From positions 4,402,001 to 4,466,000 of the forward strand of contig NC_022663.1 of NCBI RefSeq assembly GCF_000157895.3: a stretch of 64,000 nt of DNA, given 5' to 3'. The DNA is from Mycobacterium kansasii ATCC 12478 (GTDB lineage Bacteria; Actinomycetota; Actinomycetes; Mycobacteriales; Mycobacteriaceae). The translations under genes and the position numbers were made by a program. This document shows positions 43,270 through 52,973 of this stretch, piece after piece (within the stretch, counting starts at the first letter, position 1; each line of letters opens with the position of its first letter). A model generated the notes under the pieces. It was not told the DNA's origin. It made no database searches and worked only from the letters and a program-made list of their open reading frames with translations.

Positions 43270-44468
43270 GCCTCGACGCGTTGTAATGCCTCGGGCGTCA
43301 GGTCCTTTCGGGAGGGATAGCCGTCGACCGCCATGATCAGGTCCGTCTCGGCCAGCAGCGAGCGCAATACGTGCACGATGCCGTCGACACCGCCAAGCGC
43401 CAGTCCGTAGGCATAGGGCCGGCCGATCCCCACGGCGGTTGCTCCCATCGCCAGGGCCTTGATGATGTCGGCGCCGCCGCGGATGCCCGAGTCGAATAGC
43501 ACCGGCAGCCCGTCGGCGGCTGCGAGCACTCCAGGTAGGCAATCCAGTGCGGGCAGTCCGCCGTTGGCTTGCCGGCCGCCGTGATTGGAACAGTAAATGC
43601 CGTCGACTCCAAGGTCTTTGGCGCGGCGCACATCGTCGGGGTGACAGATGCCCTTGACCATCAGCGGCAAGTCGGTCTGCGACCGCAGCCACTCCAGGTC
43701 GTCCCACCGGAACGGGCCTCCGAAGATCGGCAATTTGCGCACCGCCGCCTCCGTCGCGTCCTCGCCCGGCTGCAGGCTGGCGCGAAAAACCGGATCGGAG
43801 GTGTAGTTGCTCAGGCAACCGCTGGGCACCTGTGGGTAGTTGCCGGCGCTCAGGTCGCGCGGCCGCCAACCGGTGACCCAGGTGTCGAGGGTGACCGCGA
43901 TGGCCTTGAAGCCGCACGCTTCGGCCCGGCGCACCAGGCTGGTGGCCATCTCGCGGTCCGGCGGCGTATACAGCTGGAAAAATCCGGGTGTGTCGCCGAG
44001 TTCGGCGGCGACGTCTTCCATCGGGTCGGCCGTCAGTGTCCCCACGAAGAACGGCACCCCGGTGCGGGCCGACGCCCGGGCCGCTGCCAGGTCGCCGTGG
44101 CCGTCCTGGGCGCACACACCGATGACACCGATGGGCGCCATGAAGACCGGGGACGGCAACCTGATGCCGAACAACTCGATGGACAAATCGCGTTCGGTGG
44201 GAGCAATCCCCATGCGGGGGAATACCCCCCAACGCTTGAAGGCTTCGACGTTGGCGCGCTGGGTGTGCTCGTCTCCGGCGCCACCGGCGACGTATCCCAG
44301 CACTTTCGCCGGCATGGCCGCCGCTGCCTTGGCCTCCAGCTCGGCGAAGTGGATCGGATACGGCGGCTGGCGGCCGGCCTGTCCCTGTTGATACAGCTCG
44401 TTCTGATATTCGGCGAACGCCATGGGTTTCGGATACCCCGCGAATTGCTGGCCAAACGACGCCGCCAT
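43260..44468 (-). CDS. lactate 2-monooxygenase-like FMN alpha-hydroxyacid oxidase
   Basis: 402 residues. N-terminal SFGQQFAGYPKPMAFAEYQNELY is close to lactate monooxygenases. FMN and substrate residues appear in MAPIGVIGVCAQDGHGDLA, FQLYTPPDREMA, the catalytic His in YCSNHGGRQANGG, and DSGIRGGADIIKALAMGA. The family converts L-lactate and O2 to acetate, CO2 and water (M. smegmatis enzyme); other alpha-hydroxyacids are possible. The ATG at 44468 gives the expected length. It is the downstream member of a leftward cluster with a D-lactate-type dehydrogenase and pyruvate oxidase. Confidence 0.87.
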   Translation of the reverse strand: MAASFGQQFAGYPKPMAFAEYQNELYQQGQAGRQPPYPIHFAELEAKAAAAMPAKVLGYVAGGAGDEHTQRANVEAFKRWGVFPRMGIAPTERDLSIELFGIRLPSPVFMAPIGVIGVCAQDGHGDLAAARASARTGVPFFVGTLTADPMEDVAAELGDTPGFFQLYTPPDREMATSLVRRAEACGFKAIAVTLDTWVTGWRPRDLSAGNYPQVPSGCLSNYTSDPVFRASLQPGEDATEAAVRKLPIFGGPFRWDDLEWLRSQTDLPLMVKGICHPDDVRRAKDLGVDGIYCSNHGGRQANGGLPALDCLPGVLAAADGLPVLFDSGIRGGADIIKALAMGATAVGIGRPYAYGLALGGVDGIVHVLRSLLAETDLIMAVDGYPSRKDLTPEALQRVEAYS

Positions 44469-44838
44469 GCGGCATGCAACGCAGCGGCGGGCCGGCCGAC
44501 ACCGTGGCTCGCTGCCGGGCGTCGGGGCCTTGGCGACGGCGCTCGCCATAGTCCTCGGCGGGACTCGACGGGCAGGAAACGCGAAACCAGCGGATTCGCT
44601 CGGCGCCGCTCCGGAGTCGTCTGAACCACACCTGCCGCACCGATACCGGCACCGGGGCGGGTGTGCAGCTTGCCCACCTGCTAGCGGCAAAGCCGTTGGG
44701 CGCCTGAGCTTGTCGCTGTGAGCCGGGCAGAACGAGTATCCCGGCCCGGCAGCCTCGGGGATCGATGTGACAGTAGCGGAAGGTAACAAGACGCGCATGC
44801 GACGTCGGCGATTGCCGGCGCCGTTTGTCGCAGCCTTC
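44469..44838 (-). other. gap between the FAD/FeS dehydrogenase and lactate monooxygenase genes
   Basis: 370 bp on the leading side of the monooxygenase gene. Open frames run through it on both strands, but none has a recognisable domain or start site, so I report no gene. The gap suggests the monooxygenase has its own promoter. Confidence 0.5.
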
Positions 44839-47800
44839 CTAGGAGGCTCGCCGGGCGGTCCCGAATTTCCGCGCCAGGGCGGCACCGCCTACCGCGGCGG
44901 CGCCCAGTGCCGCCGTCGGAACCGCCACCCGGGTGGCGCGGGTGCGCGAGTCCGGCGCGGGCCGACCCGGGGGAACCGCCGAGCCGATGTCAGCCGATGC
45001 GTTGGCCATGGCCATCACTTGCCCCAGGTGCAGCGCGTTCGCCGATCCGGAATCGCTGATCTGGGTCTGGCAGGAGAACCCGTTGGCCACCACCAGCGCA
45101 TCGCGATTCTTCCGGATGGCCGGTAGCAACGCCTGTTCGCCACACTCGAGCGAGAGTTGGTACTTACCTTGCTCGAATCCCCAGGACCCGGCCAGCCCGC
45201 AGCACCCGCCGGAGACCGGTTGGACGCCGATGCCCATCTGCTGAAGCACCTGCTGATCGGCGTCGACCCCGCCGGTGGCCCGCTGGTGGCAGTGACCCCA
45301 CAGCAGCGCCCGCGCGCCAGCGACTTTGGGCGCTTCGACGTCGAATTGCGTGAAGAACTGCGCGAAGTGATAACTGTTGCGCACCAACCGGTCCGCGTCG
45401 TCGTCGTTGGGCAGCAGTTTGGGAAGTTCGTCTTTGAAGACGGCCAGGCAGCTCGGCTCCATCCCGACGATCGGTGTGCCAGCGCGGATTTCGCTGCGCA
45501 GCCGCCCGATGACACGCTGCAGGTAACGCTCGGCGATGTCGAGAAAGCCGTAGTCATACAGTGGGCGTCCGCAACAGATGTGCCCCATCGGCATGACGAC
45601 CTGCCAACCGGCCGCCTCGATGGCTTGCACGCAGGCCACCCCGACATCGGTGTGCAGCCGGTTGTTGAAGGTGTCGGGAAACAGGATGACCCGCCGCCCG
45701 CCGGCATTGACGACCGGACGCCGGGCGAACCACTGTTGCAGCGTCATCGGCGCGAAGGTGGGCAGCGGCCGACGCCGGTCGATTCCAGCTATCGCCTTGG
45801 CAATTCGGGATAGGACGGGGGTTTGGGTGGCGAAGTTCGCCAACTCCGGCATGGCGCTGGCCAACCTGGCGGCCTGATCGATAAACCCGAACGCGTAGGC
45901 ATACCGTGGGCGCCAGCGTCGCAGCGACCGGAAATGATGGTAGAGGAATTCGGCCTTGTAGGTCGGAATGTCCACGTCGACCGGACAGTCGCTGGTGCAG
46001 CCCTTACACGCCAGGCACAGATCCAGCGCGTCGGCCACCTCGGCTGATTGCCAGCCGTCGGTGATCACCTCGCCGCGCAGCATTTCGAACAGCAACCGGG
46101 CGCGTCCGCGGGTGGAGTGCTTCTCTTCCCTGGTCACCTGATAGCTGGGGCACATGGTGGTCTGCGCCTCGGGAACCCGGCACTTGCCGACCCCAACGCA
46201 GCGCAGTGCCGCATGCGAGAAATCGCCATGGTCCTCGGGGTAGGCGAATTTCACCGCGGGCCGCCACGGGTTGTAGTCGGTGCCCAGCTTGAGGTTCTCG
46301 TCGAACCGATAGGGATCGATCACCTTGCCCGGGTTCATTTTCCACTCGGGATCCCAGATCAGTTTGAATTTTCGCATCGCTTCGAGCAGCCGCGGACCGT
46401 ACTGCTTGCCGAGCAGTTCGGCGCGTTGTTGCCCGTCACCGTGCTCGCCGGACATCGAGCCGCCGTAGGAGGCCACCAGATCGCCGGCGGCTTCCAGGAA
46501 ATTGCGGTAGGTACGCAGTCCGTCCCGGTGGCGTAGGTCGAACTTCACCCGGGAGTGGATGCATCCCTGACCGAGATGTCCATACATGGCGCCGCGCAGG
46601 TGGTACTCGGCGTACAGCTGTTGGAGGTCGCGCACGTAGTCGCCGACCCGGCGCCAGGGCACCGCGGAGTCCTCCCAGCCCGGCCAGTGGTTGCCACTGT
46701 CGATGGGAAAAGCGGTGGACCCCAGGCCGGCCTCGCGGATTGCCCAGAGCTCGGCGCTGTTGCCGCCGTCCTGCTTGCTGCGGGCCAGCACGATGCGGTC
46801 GTCGTCGATCCGCTTTTTCTTCTTCAGCCACCGCACGAATTCTTCGGCGCGGTCCAGTGATTCGTCGGGATCGTCGGAGCCGAACTGCACCATCAGCCAG
46901 GCGCCGGTGGAGTTCGGACGCGGTAAGGCCGCACGGCCGGCCGGGTTCGTGCCGGTCAGCTCCTGGTCATGCACCAGCAGGTGGTCGACGGCCTCGAGCC
47001 CGATCGGTTTCCACTCCATCATCTCCGGCGCCATGTCGCCGGCCTCGCCGAGGGAATCGAAGTGGACCACGACAACCGTGCGGTGCGTCATCGCCGGGGT
47101 GAGCATCACGGTGGCGGTAAGTGCCACCGCGCAGGTACTTTCGGTACCGACCAGGGCGCGGGCAACATTGAATCCCTTCTCGGGCAGCAACTCGTCGAGG
47201 TTGTAGCCGGAAACCCGCCGCGGCAGCTCGTCCACCGAGGGGAAGCCCTTGCGGATGTCGTCGGCGTACTCGTCGCGCAAATCCCGTAGTGCCGCATAGA
47301 TTTCGCCCTTGCGGCCGCCCGCGGCGATGATCGCGTCCAGATCCTTTTCCTCGTCGACGCCGACGGTGAACCGCGCGCCGTCGTAGGTGACGATGTCGAG
47401 CGCATAGGTGTTGTCCGACGTTCGCGGTCCCGGCCCGTAGAACTGCGATTGGATCGAGTGCACGCCGCACGAGTTGTTGCCGAGGTTGCCGCCCAGCGTG
47501 CACCGCGAATGCGACGACGGGTCGGGGCCGAACACCAATCCGTATTCGCCGGTGGCCTTGTTGAGCTGCTCGTTGATCACTCCGGTCTGCGCGGTGGCCA
47601 GCCGGCGCTGCGGGTTGATGTCGACGATGTCGGTGAGGTATTTCGAAAAATCGATCACCACAGTGACATTGACCGTCTCACCGGACAGGCTCGTCCCGCC
47701 GCCGCGGCACAGCACCGGGGCGCGGTAGGCGTGACAGGCCCGGATCGTCTGCACGACGTCGTCGAGCGTCTTGGGGATCACCACACCGATCGGGACCTGA

Positions 47801-47994
47801 CGGAAGTTCGACGCGTCGTTGGCGTACATCGCCAACGTGGCGGTGTCGAAGCGCACTTCGCCGCTGACATGGCGGCGCAGCTGGTTTTCCAGCCCGGTGA
47901 CGTTGACCTTGTCGGCGGTGGCCATTCCGGCCACGAAGCGGGTGTCCGGCCGGGCCGGGATCGTCCGCTCCTGGTCGGTGCGAAGCAGGCTCAT
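44839..47994 (-). CDS. FAD-linked oxidase / 4Fe-4S D-lactate dehydrogenase-like fusion
   Basis: 1051 residues. N-terminal FAD_binding_4 domain: VPIGVVIPKTLDDVVQTI, CRGGGTSLSG, GGNLGNNSCGVHS; then the FAD oxidase C-terminal domain with GHLGQGCIHSRV and SGEHGDGQQR. Next a ferredoxin domain with the cluster ligands CLACKGCTSDCPVDVDIPTYK, written here in order, and two CCG domains (HICCGRPLYDYG, SGGCCGLAGSWG). Such GlcD-GlpC fusions oxidise D-lactate, D-2-hydroxyglutarate or similar acids and pass electrons to the membrane chain. The start overlaps the pyruvate oxidase stop by ATGA. Substrate inferred from the neighbours. Confidence 0.88.
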   Translation of the reverse strand: MSLLRTDQERTIPARPDTRFVAGMATADKVNVTGLENQLRRHVSGEVRFDTATLAMYANDASNFRQVPIGVVIPKTLDDVVQTIRACHAYRAPVLCRGGGTSLSGETVNVTVVIDFSKYLTDIVDINPQRRLATAQTGVINEQLNKATGEYGLVFGPDPSSHSRCTLGGNLGNNSCGVHSIQSQFYGPGPRTSDNTYALDIVTYDGARFTVGVDEEKDLDAIIAAGGRKGEIYAALRDLRDEYADDIRKGFPSVDELPRRVSGYNLDELLPEKGFNVARALVGTESTCAVALTATVMLTPAMTHRTVVVVHFDSLGEAGDMAPEMMEWKPIGLEAVDHLLVHDQELTGTNPAGRAALPRPNSTGAWLMVQFGSDDPDESLDRAEEFVRWLKKKKRIDDDRIVLARSKQDGGNSAELWAIREAGLGSTAFPIDSGNHWPGWEDSAVPWRRVGDYVRDLQQLYAEYHLRGAMYGHLGQGCIHSRVKFDLRHRDGLRTYRNFLEAAGDLVASYGGSMSGEHGDGQQRAELLGKQYGPRLLEAMRKFKLIWDPEWKMNPGKVIDPYRFDENLKLGTDYNPWRPAVKFAYPEDHGDFSHAALRCVGVGKCRVPEAQTTMCPSYQVTREEKHSTRGRARLLFEMLRGEVITDGWQSAEVADALDLCLACKGCTSDCPVDVDIPTYKAEFLYHHFRSLRRWRPRYAYAFGFIDQAARLASAMPELANFATQTPVLSRIAKAIAGIDRRRPLPTFAPMTLQQWFARRPVVNAGGRRVILFPDTFNNRLHTDVGVACVQAIEAAGWQVVMPMGHICCGRPLYDYGFLDIAERYLQRVIGRLRSEIRAGTPIVGMEPSCLAVFKDELPKLLPNDDDADRLVRNSYHFAQFFTQFDVEAPKVAGARALLWGHCHQRATGGVDADQQVLQQMGIGVQPVSGGCCGLAGSWGFEQGKYQLSLECGEQALLPAIRKNRDALVVANGFSCQTQISDSGSANALHLGQVMAMANASADIGSAVPPGRPAPDSRTRATRVAVPTAALGAAAVGGAALARKFGTARRAS

Positions 47995-49811
47995 TCCTCC
48001 CCGTCCTCAGAGCTCCGTCCGCCAACACTCTTGATCGACTCGGTGAACTCGTGCATCTTCTGCTTGGCGCCCTTTTTGGCGATGCTGACCCGGTCGGGAT
48101 CTTTGAGCACGGCCTTGGCGGTCTTTTTCGCCATCATCGTCTTGATGTGCGGCGGGACCGGCGGAATGTCCTTGTCGACGACCACCTCCAGTACCACCGG
48201 AGTGCTGGCCGCCAGCGCCCGGTCCCAGGCCTGGCCGATCTTGGCCGGATCGTCGCAGCGAATCCCGGTCAGACCCAGCAGGTTCGCAAACTCCGCATAG
48301 GGTACATCTGGAATATATTGGGAACCTTCGAATTTCGGCTCTCCACCCATCGCCCGCTGCTCCCAGGTCACCTGGTTGAGGTCTTCGTTGTTGAAGACGC
48401 AGAAGATCAGCGGGCCGTCGGAAAGCCGGTCCTTGTAGCGCTTGACGGTGATCATCTCGGCCAGCCCGTTCATCTGGAACACACCGTCACCGACCAGCGC
48501 GATCACCGGACGTCCGGGATGGGCCAGTTTGGCGCTGATCGCATACGGTGTGCCCGGCCCCATGGTGGCCAGGTTTCCGGCCAGCGAAGCGGCCATACCC
48601 GGGCGCAGCCGCAGGTGGCGGGCCCACCAGTTGGCGACCGAACCCGCGTCGGTGGTCAGGATCGCGTTGTCGGGCAGCCGCTTCGACAGCTCATGCACCA
48701 CCAGCTCCGGGTTCAGTGGATCGGCCTTGTCGTGGGCCCGCTTGTCGAGAACCGCCCACCACTCCTTGACTTCTTTTTCGATCTTGTCTTGCCACGACCT
48801 GTCGTCCTTGCGTTGCAGCAGCGGAATCAGCTCGCGCAGCGTGTTTTTGGAGTCCCCGACCAGGTTGGCCTCCATCGGATAACGGGTGCCGATCATCCGG
48901 CCGTCGATATTGATCTCGACGCCGCGGCATTGCCCCTCCTTCGGTAACCATTCCGCGTAGGGGAAGCTGGTGCCGATGAAGAACAGGGTGTCGGCGTCCG
49001 ACATCATCGCCTGGCTGGCGGTGGAACCCAACAGCCCGATCGGGCCGGTGACATAGGGCAGGTCATCGGGGAGCACGGCACGGCCCAGTGAACTCTTGGC
49101 CACCCCGGCGCCCAGCAATTCCGCCGCCTGCACGACCTCGTCGGCGGCCTCGGCCGCACCCTGCCCGACGACGATCGCCACCTTGTCCCCGGAGTTGAGG
49201 ATCTGCGCCGCCTTCTCGAGTTCGGTCTTCGGCGGAATCACCCGGGGCTTGGTCCAGCCGATACTGCTGAACACCGCGCCGTGCATCCGCGGCGGCGAGG
49301 GCACCGCGTCGGATTCACCCACGTCCTCGGGCAGGATGATGGTCGCCACCGTCCGGTTGTTCAGCGCCACCTTGCACGCCCGATCCACCAGATGCCGCGC
49401 CTGTTCGGGTGTCATGCAGGTCTGGACGAAGTCCGAGGAGACGTCCTTGTACAGCGTGTTCGGGTCGATCTCCTGCTGGAACGCCGCGCCGAGCGACATC
49501 CGCTTCTGCTGACCGACGATGGCGACCACCGGATAGTGGTCGAGCTTGGCGTCGTAGAGGCCGTTGAGCAGATGGATGGCCCCGCCGCCGGAGGTGGCCA
49601 GGCAGCAGCCGATCTCGCCGGTGAACTTGGCGTGCGCGGTGGCCATGAAGGCGGCCATCTCCTCGTGGCGCGGCTGGATCAGTTCGGGGTCCCCGCCGGC
49701 CCGGTCCAAAGCGCCGAGCATCGATAAGATCCCGTCGCCGGGGTATCCGAAGATTCGGTGAATTCCCCACTGTCGCAGGCGATCAACGATGAAGTCGGCG
49801 GTCTTGGGCAT
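47991..49811 (-). CDS. thiamine diphosphate-dependent pyruvate oxidase-like enzyme
   Basis: 606 residues. The catalytic Glu of the TPP family is in QPRHEEMAAFMA, after FGYPGDGI; the TPP-Mg motif is GDGVFQMNGLAEM with NNEDLNQ about 30 residues on. The domain order and the Lys-rich tail fit PoxB-type pyruvate:quinone oxidases, which make acetate and CO2 from pyruvate at the membrane. Acetolactate synthase is a relative but less similar in the N-terminal block. The ATG at 49811 has GAAGGAGC upstream. It is the first gene of the cluster. Confidence 0.86.
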   Translation of the reverse strand: MPKTADFIVDRLRQWGIHRIFGYPGDGILSMLGALDRAGGDPELIQPRHEEMAAFMATAHAKFTGEIGCCLATSGGGAIHLLNGLYDAKLDHYPVVAIVGQQKRMSLGAAFQQEIDPNTLYKDVSSDFVQTCMTPEQARHLVDRACKVALNNRTVATIILPEDVGESDAVPSPPRMHGAVFSSIGWTKPRVIPPKTELEKAAQILNSGDKVAIVVGQGAAEAADEVVQAAELLGAGVAKSSLGRAVLPDDLPYVTGPIGLLGSTASQAMMSDADTLFFIGTSFPYAEWLPKEGQCRGVEINIDGRMIGTRYPMEANLVGDSKNTLRELIPLLQRKDDRSWQDKIEKEVKEWWAVLDKRAHDKADPLNPELVVHELSKRLPDNAILTTDAGSVANWWARHLRLRPGMAASLAGNLATMGPGTPYAISAKLAHPGRPVIALVGDGVFQMNGLAEMITVKRYKDRLSDGPLIFCVFNNEDLNQVTWEQRAMGGEPKFEGSQYIPDVPYAEFANLLGLTGIRCDDPAKIGQAWDRALAASTPVVLEVVVDKDIPPVPPHIKTMMAKKTAKAVLKDPDRVSIAKKGAKQKMHEFTESIKSVGGRSSEDGEE

Positions 49812-49958
49812 GGTGCTCCTTCGGTACGGCAACTACGCGGGTGGACCATCGGATCGCCACCGCCGACCGGTCGGGGAACTTGCGGCGGTGACGATTGCCG
49901 ATGGTCACAATGTGGGTCTACCCGTCGCTACGCGAGTCAAACGGCCCAGATGGCCGAG

Positions 49959-51794
49959 TCACCCGGTTCCGCTGCCGACGCACGGGCCGTACCCGTCCGT
50001 CAGCCCATGCGCCGCTTCGAACAACAGCGCATGGACGAAGGCTTGGGGAAGGTTGCCGCGCAGCTGACGCTGACCGATGTCGAATTCCTCGGTGAACAAA
50101 CCGGGCGGACCGCAGGCGGTGCGGTTTCGTTCGAACCAGCGCACGGCCGCCAGGTTGTTGCCCTGCTGGTGATCGGCGAGCGCCATCAGGAATCCGCAGA
50201 GCAGAAAGGCGCCCTCGGCTTCGCCGAGTGGTTGCTCACCCGGTTGGAACCGATACACGAACCCGTGCCGGCCGAGGTCGGTGCGCACCGCGGCCACGGT
50301 GGCGACGCTGCGCGGATCGGTCGCCGGGATTGCGCCGCGGATCGACGGTATCAGCAGCGCCGCGTCGATTCGCGGATCATCCGGCGCGCGTTGCCACCGT
50401 CCGTCGGGATGCAGGCAGTCCGAATTGGTATCGGCGACAAGCTGATCGGCCAGACGCTGCCACTGCGAGCCCTGCCGCGCCGGCGCGACCTCGCTGATGC
50501 GCCGCAGGCCCGCCGCGCACGTCAGCCGGGAATGCGCCCAGCGCCGGTCGTCGATCTCCCAGATTCCGGCGTCGGGCTCACGCCAGCGCTTTTCGATCGA
50601 CTCCACCAGGGTCTCCACGGCGCGCCAATGCCCGGTGTCCAGCCGATCCAGGCGCCCGGCGGCGGCCAGCAACAGCAGCGCCTCACCGAATGCGTCCAGC
50701 TGGAATTGGTCGGTCACCCAATTGCCGGTCTTGACGGTGCCCCCGGGATAGCCCGGCAGATCCAAGCCCTGTTCTTCGGGCACCAGGTCGCCGGTGATGC
50801 AGTAGGCCGGCTTGAGGCCGGGACCGTCGGCCAGCACACGCTCGCTGACGAAACGGACGGCGTCGTCGACCAGGGGGTCCGCTCCGGCGGCGGCGACAGC
50901 CTGTCCGGCATAGCACTGGTCACGGATCCAGCAATAGCGGTAGTCGTAGTTACGGCCCTGCTCGGCCCGTTCCGGCAGCGACATGGTGGCCGCGGCCACC
51001 ATGCCCCCGCCGCTGCTGGTCAGCCCGCGCAAGACCGCGTATGCGGTCTGCGCGTCGGCGTCGGCCAGCGACCCCGATATGGTGGGAACCGCTGCCGCCC
51101 AAGCGCTTTCGGTGGCATGCCAGGCGTCGTTGGGTCGTGCGACGGCGGTGGGCAATTCCTGGTCGGACAGTTCCAGGACCAGGTCGTGGTCGCTTCCCGG
51201 AATCACCTCCACCACCGCCTGCAGCGGGCCGTCACCGGTGCGGTTGGCATCCCCGGCGCCGGTCCACCGGAACCGGTGCGGCCCCGACCGTCCGGTCCAC
51301 ACCCCGTCGCGGCAGCGCAACCCCGACATCGGCGCGGTGCCGAAGCCGGCGCGCACGTCGAGCGCGACTCGCATCCGTGCCGGCCCGTCGAGGGCGCGGA
51401 TGCGGCGCAACACCACCGCCGTGTGCGGGTCCCCGGGGAACGCCAGCGCCTCCCGGCACTCGACGATCCCGTCGGTGGTCACCCACCGCGACCGCCAGAT
51501 CAGCGACCCCAGCTCGTATCGTCCGCCCCACACGAACCGCGGATGATCCGGGGAGACGGCATACACACCGTTGCCGCCCAGCAACGAGCCGAACACCGCC
51601 GGGCTGTCCCACCGCGGCAGGCACATCCAGCAGCAGTCCCCACGCGGACCGATGACGATTCCGCGTTCCCCGTCGGCGAGCAACGCGTATTCGCGCAACA
51701 CATGCGGTGACAGCAGCTCGGCCACCGGTGGTCTGTCGTCCACGCGAAGCGGAATACCCCGTTCGGGTTGCGGGTAGTCACCCGGGCATGACAT
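49959..51794 (-). CDS. glycoside hydrolase family 15 protein (trehalase/glucoamylase-like)
   Basis: 611 residues from the ATG at 51794, or 594 from the GTG at 51743. The (alpha/alpha)6 catalytic part shows NYDYRYCWIRDQCY, the GH15 signature with the acid region, and PGGTVKTGNWVTDQFQLDAFGEALL. N-terminal blocks GERGIVIGPRGDCCWMCLPRWDSPAVF are typical of the bacterial trehalase group of GH15. It would hydrolyse trehalose or short alpha-glucosides in the cytoplasm. With the first start, its codon overlaps that of the divergent enolase-family gene by several bases. Confidence 0.87.
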   Translation of the reverse strand: MSCPGDYPQPERGIPLRVDDRPPVAELLSPHVLREYALLADGERGIVIGPRGDCCWMCLPRWDSPAVFGSLLGGNGVYAVSPDHPRFVWGGRYELGSLIWRSRWVTTDGIVECREALAFPGDPHTAVVLRRIRALDGPARMRVALDVRAGFGTAPMSGLRCRDGVWTGRSGPHRFRWTGAGDANRTGDGPLQAVVEVIPGSDHDLVLELSDQELPTAVARPNDAWHATESAWAAAVPTISGSLADADAQTAYAVLRGLTSSGGGMVAAATMSLPERAEQGRNYDYRYCWIRDQCYAGQAVAAAGADPLVDDAVRFVSERVLADGPGLKPAYCITGDLVPEEQGLDLPGYPGGTVKTGNWVTDQFQLDAFGEALLLLAAAGRLDRLDTGHWRAVETLVESIEKRWREPDAGIWEIDDRRWAHSRLTCAAGLRRISEVAPARQGSQWQRLADQLVADTNSDCLHPDGRWQRAPDDPRIDAALLIPSIRGAIPATDPRSVATVAAVRTDLGRHGFVYRFQPGEQPLGEAEGAFLLCGFLMALADHQQGNNLAAVRWFERNRTACGPPGLFTEEFDIGQRQLRGNLPQAFVHALLFEAAHGLTDGYGPCVGSGTG

Positions 51795-52900
51795 TGCGCG
51801 CGGGTGAACCGATCCCAGTCGAATCCGTCGAAGCCTCGGCCTACACGATTCCCACCGACGCCCCGGAGTCCGACGGCACCCTGGCCTGGGACTCGACCAC
51901 TTTCGTCCTGGTGAGTGTGCGGGCCGGGGGCCAGGTGGGCACCGGTTACACCTACGGTGGCACCGCGGTGGCGACGGTGGTGGGCGCCAAGCTCGCCGAC
52001 GTCCTGACCGGTGCCGACGCCCTGCAGCCGCCGGCCAGGTGGGCGCAGATGCAGCACGCCGTCCGCAACCTGGGCAAGCCGGGCGTGGTGGCCTGCGCGA
52101 TCTCGGCGGTCGACATCGCCCTGTGGGACTTACGGGCGCGGCTGCTCGACGAACCACTGGTCGTCGCGCTCGGCGCGGTCCACGATGCAACCCCGGTTTA
52201 CGGCAGCGGCGGGTTCACTTCTTACGACAACGGCACGCTGCGCGAGCAGCTGTGCGGCTGGGTCGAGGCCGGCATTCCGCGGGTCAAGATGAAGGTGGGT
52301 AGCGACCCGGATGCCGACCTGGGCCGGGTGGCGGCGGCCCGGTCGGCCATCGGCGACGACGTCGAGCTGTTCGTCGACGCCAACGGAGCCTACCAGCGCA
52401 AACAGGCGCTGCTGTGGGCGCGGCGCTTCGCCGAATACGACGTGCGGTGGTTCGAAGAACCGGTCAGCTCCGACGACCTCGATGGGCTGCACCGGCTGTG
52501 CGAGCACGGCCCGGCCGGCATGGACATCGCCGCCGGTGAATACGGCTATCACCTGCCGTATTTCCATCAGATGCTGGCCGCGGGCGCGGTCGACTGCCTG
52601 CAGGCCGACGTCACCCGCGCGGTGGGGATCACCGGCGTGCTCAAAGTCGCCGCACTGTGCGACGCGCGTGGCATCGACCTTTCGCTGCACTGCGCGCCCC
52701 AGATCAGCGCCCACGTCGGCACCGCCGTCTGGCACCTGCGCCATTTGGAGTACTTCCACGACCATGTGCGCATCGAGGGGCTGGCGTTCGACGGCACCAT
52801 CGACCCCGAACCCGACGGCCTGCTGCGTCCGGACCGGACCGCGCCCGGGCACGGGCTCACCGTCAAACACGCCGACCTCGAGCAATACCGGGTCGCCTGA
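51788..52900 (+). CDS. enolase superfamily enzyme (mandelate racemase/muconate lactonising type)
   Basis: 370 residues. Blocks: DIALWDLRARLL, the KxK catalytic pair in PRVKMKVGSDP, metal ligands in ELFVDANGAY and WFEEPVSSDD, and AAGEYGYHL. The C-terminal half has SLHCAPQISAHVG where the His-Asp dyad may sit. It could be a sugar acid dehydratase, racemase or cycloisomerase; nothing nearby settles the substrate. The ATG at 51788 begins at MTLRAGEPIPVESV; a longer frame from 51707 would run into the divergent GH15 gene. Confidence 0.85.
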   Translation: MTLRAGEPIPVESVEASAYTIPTDAPESDGTLAWDSTTFVLVSVRAGGQVGTGYTYGGTAVATVVGAKLADVLTGADALQPPARWAQMQHAVRNLGKPGVVACAISAVDIALWDLRARLLDEPLVVALGAVHDATPVYGSGGFTSYDNGTLREQLCGWVEAGIPRVKMKVGSDPDADLGRVAAARSAIGDDVELFVDANGAYQRKQALLWARRFAEYDVRWFEEPVSSDDLDGLHRLCEHGPAGMDIAAGEYGYHLPYFHQMLAAGAVDCLQADVTRAVGITGVLKVAALCDARGIDLSLHCAPQISAHVGTAVWHLRHLEYFHDHVRIEGLAFDGTIDPEPDGLLRPDRTAPGHGLTVKHADLEQYRVA

Positions 52901-52911
52901 GGAGCAGTTGT

Positions 52912-52973
52912 CGCCCAGCGTGACGTCAACGCGAAAATTTGGCCCGAAACTCGCACTGACGTCACGCTGGGCG
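52912..52973. terminator. 17-bp perfect inverted repeat between convergent genes
   Basis: CGCCCAGCGTGACGTCA (52912-52928) is matched exactly by TGACGTCACGCTGGGCG (52957-52973), with a 28-nt loop. It starts 11 nt after the enolase-family stop and contains the stop codon of the convergent DoxX-sized gene (52962). It is very likely a bidirectional terminator. The length and perfection are unusual, and I believe related copies are scattered in mycobacterial genomes. Confidence 0.75.
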
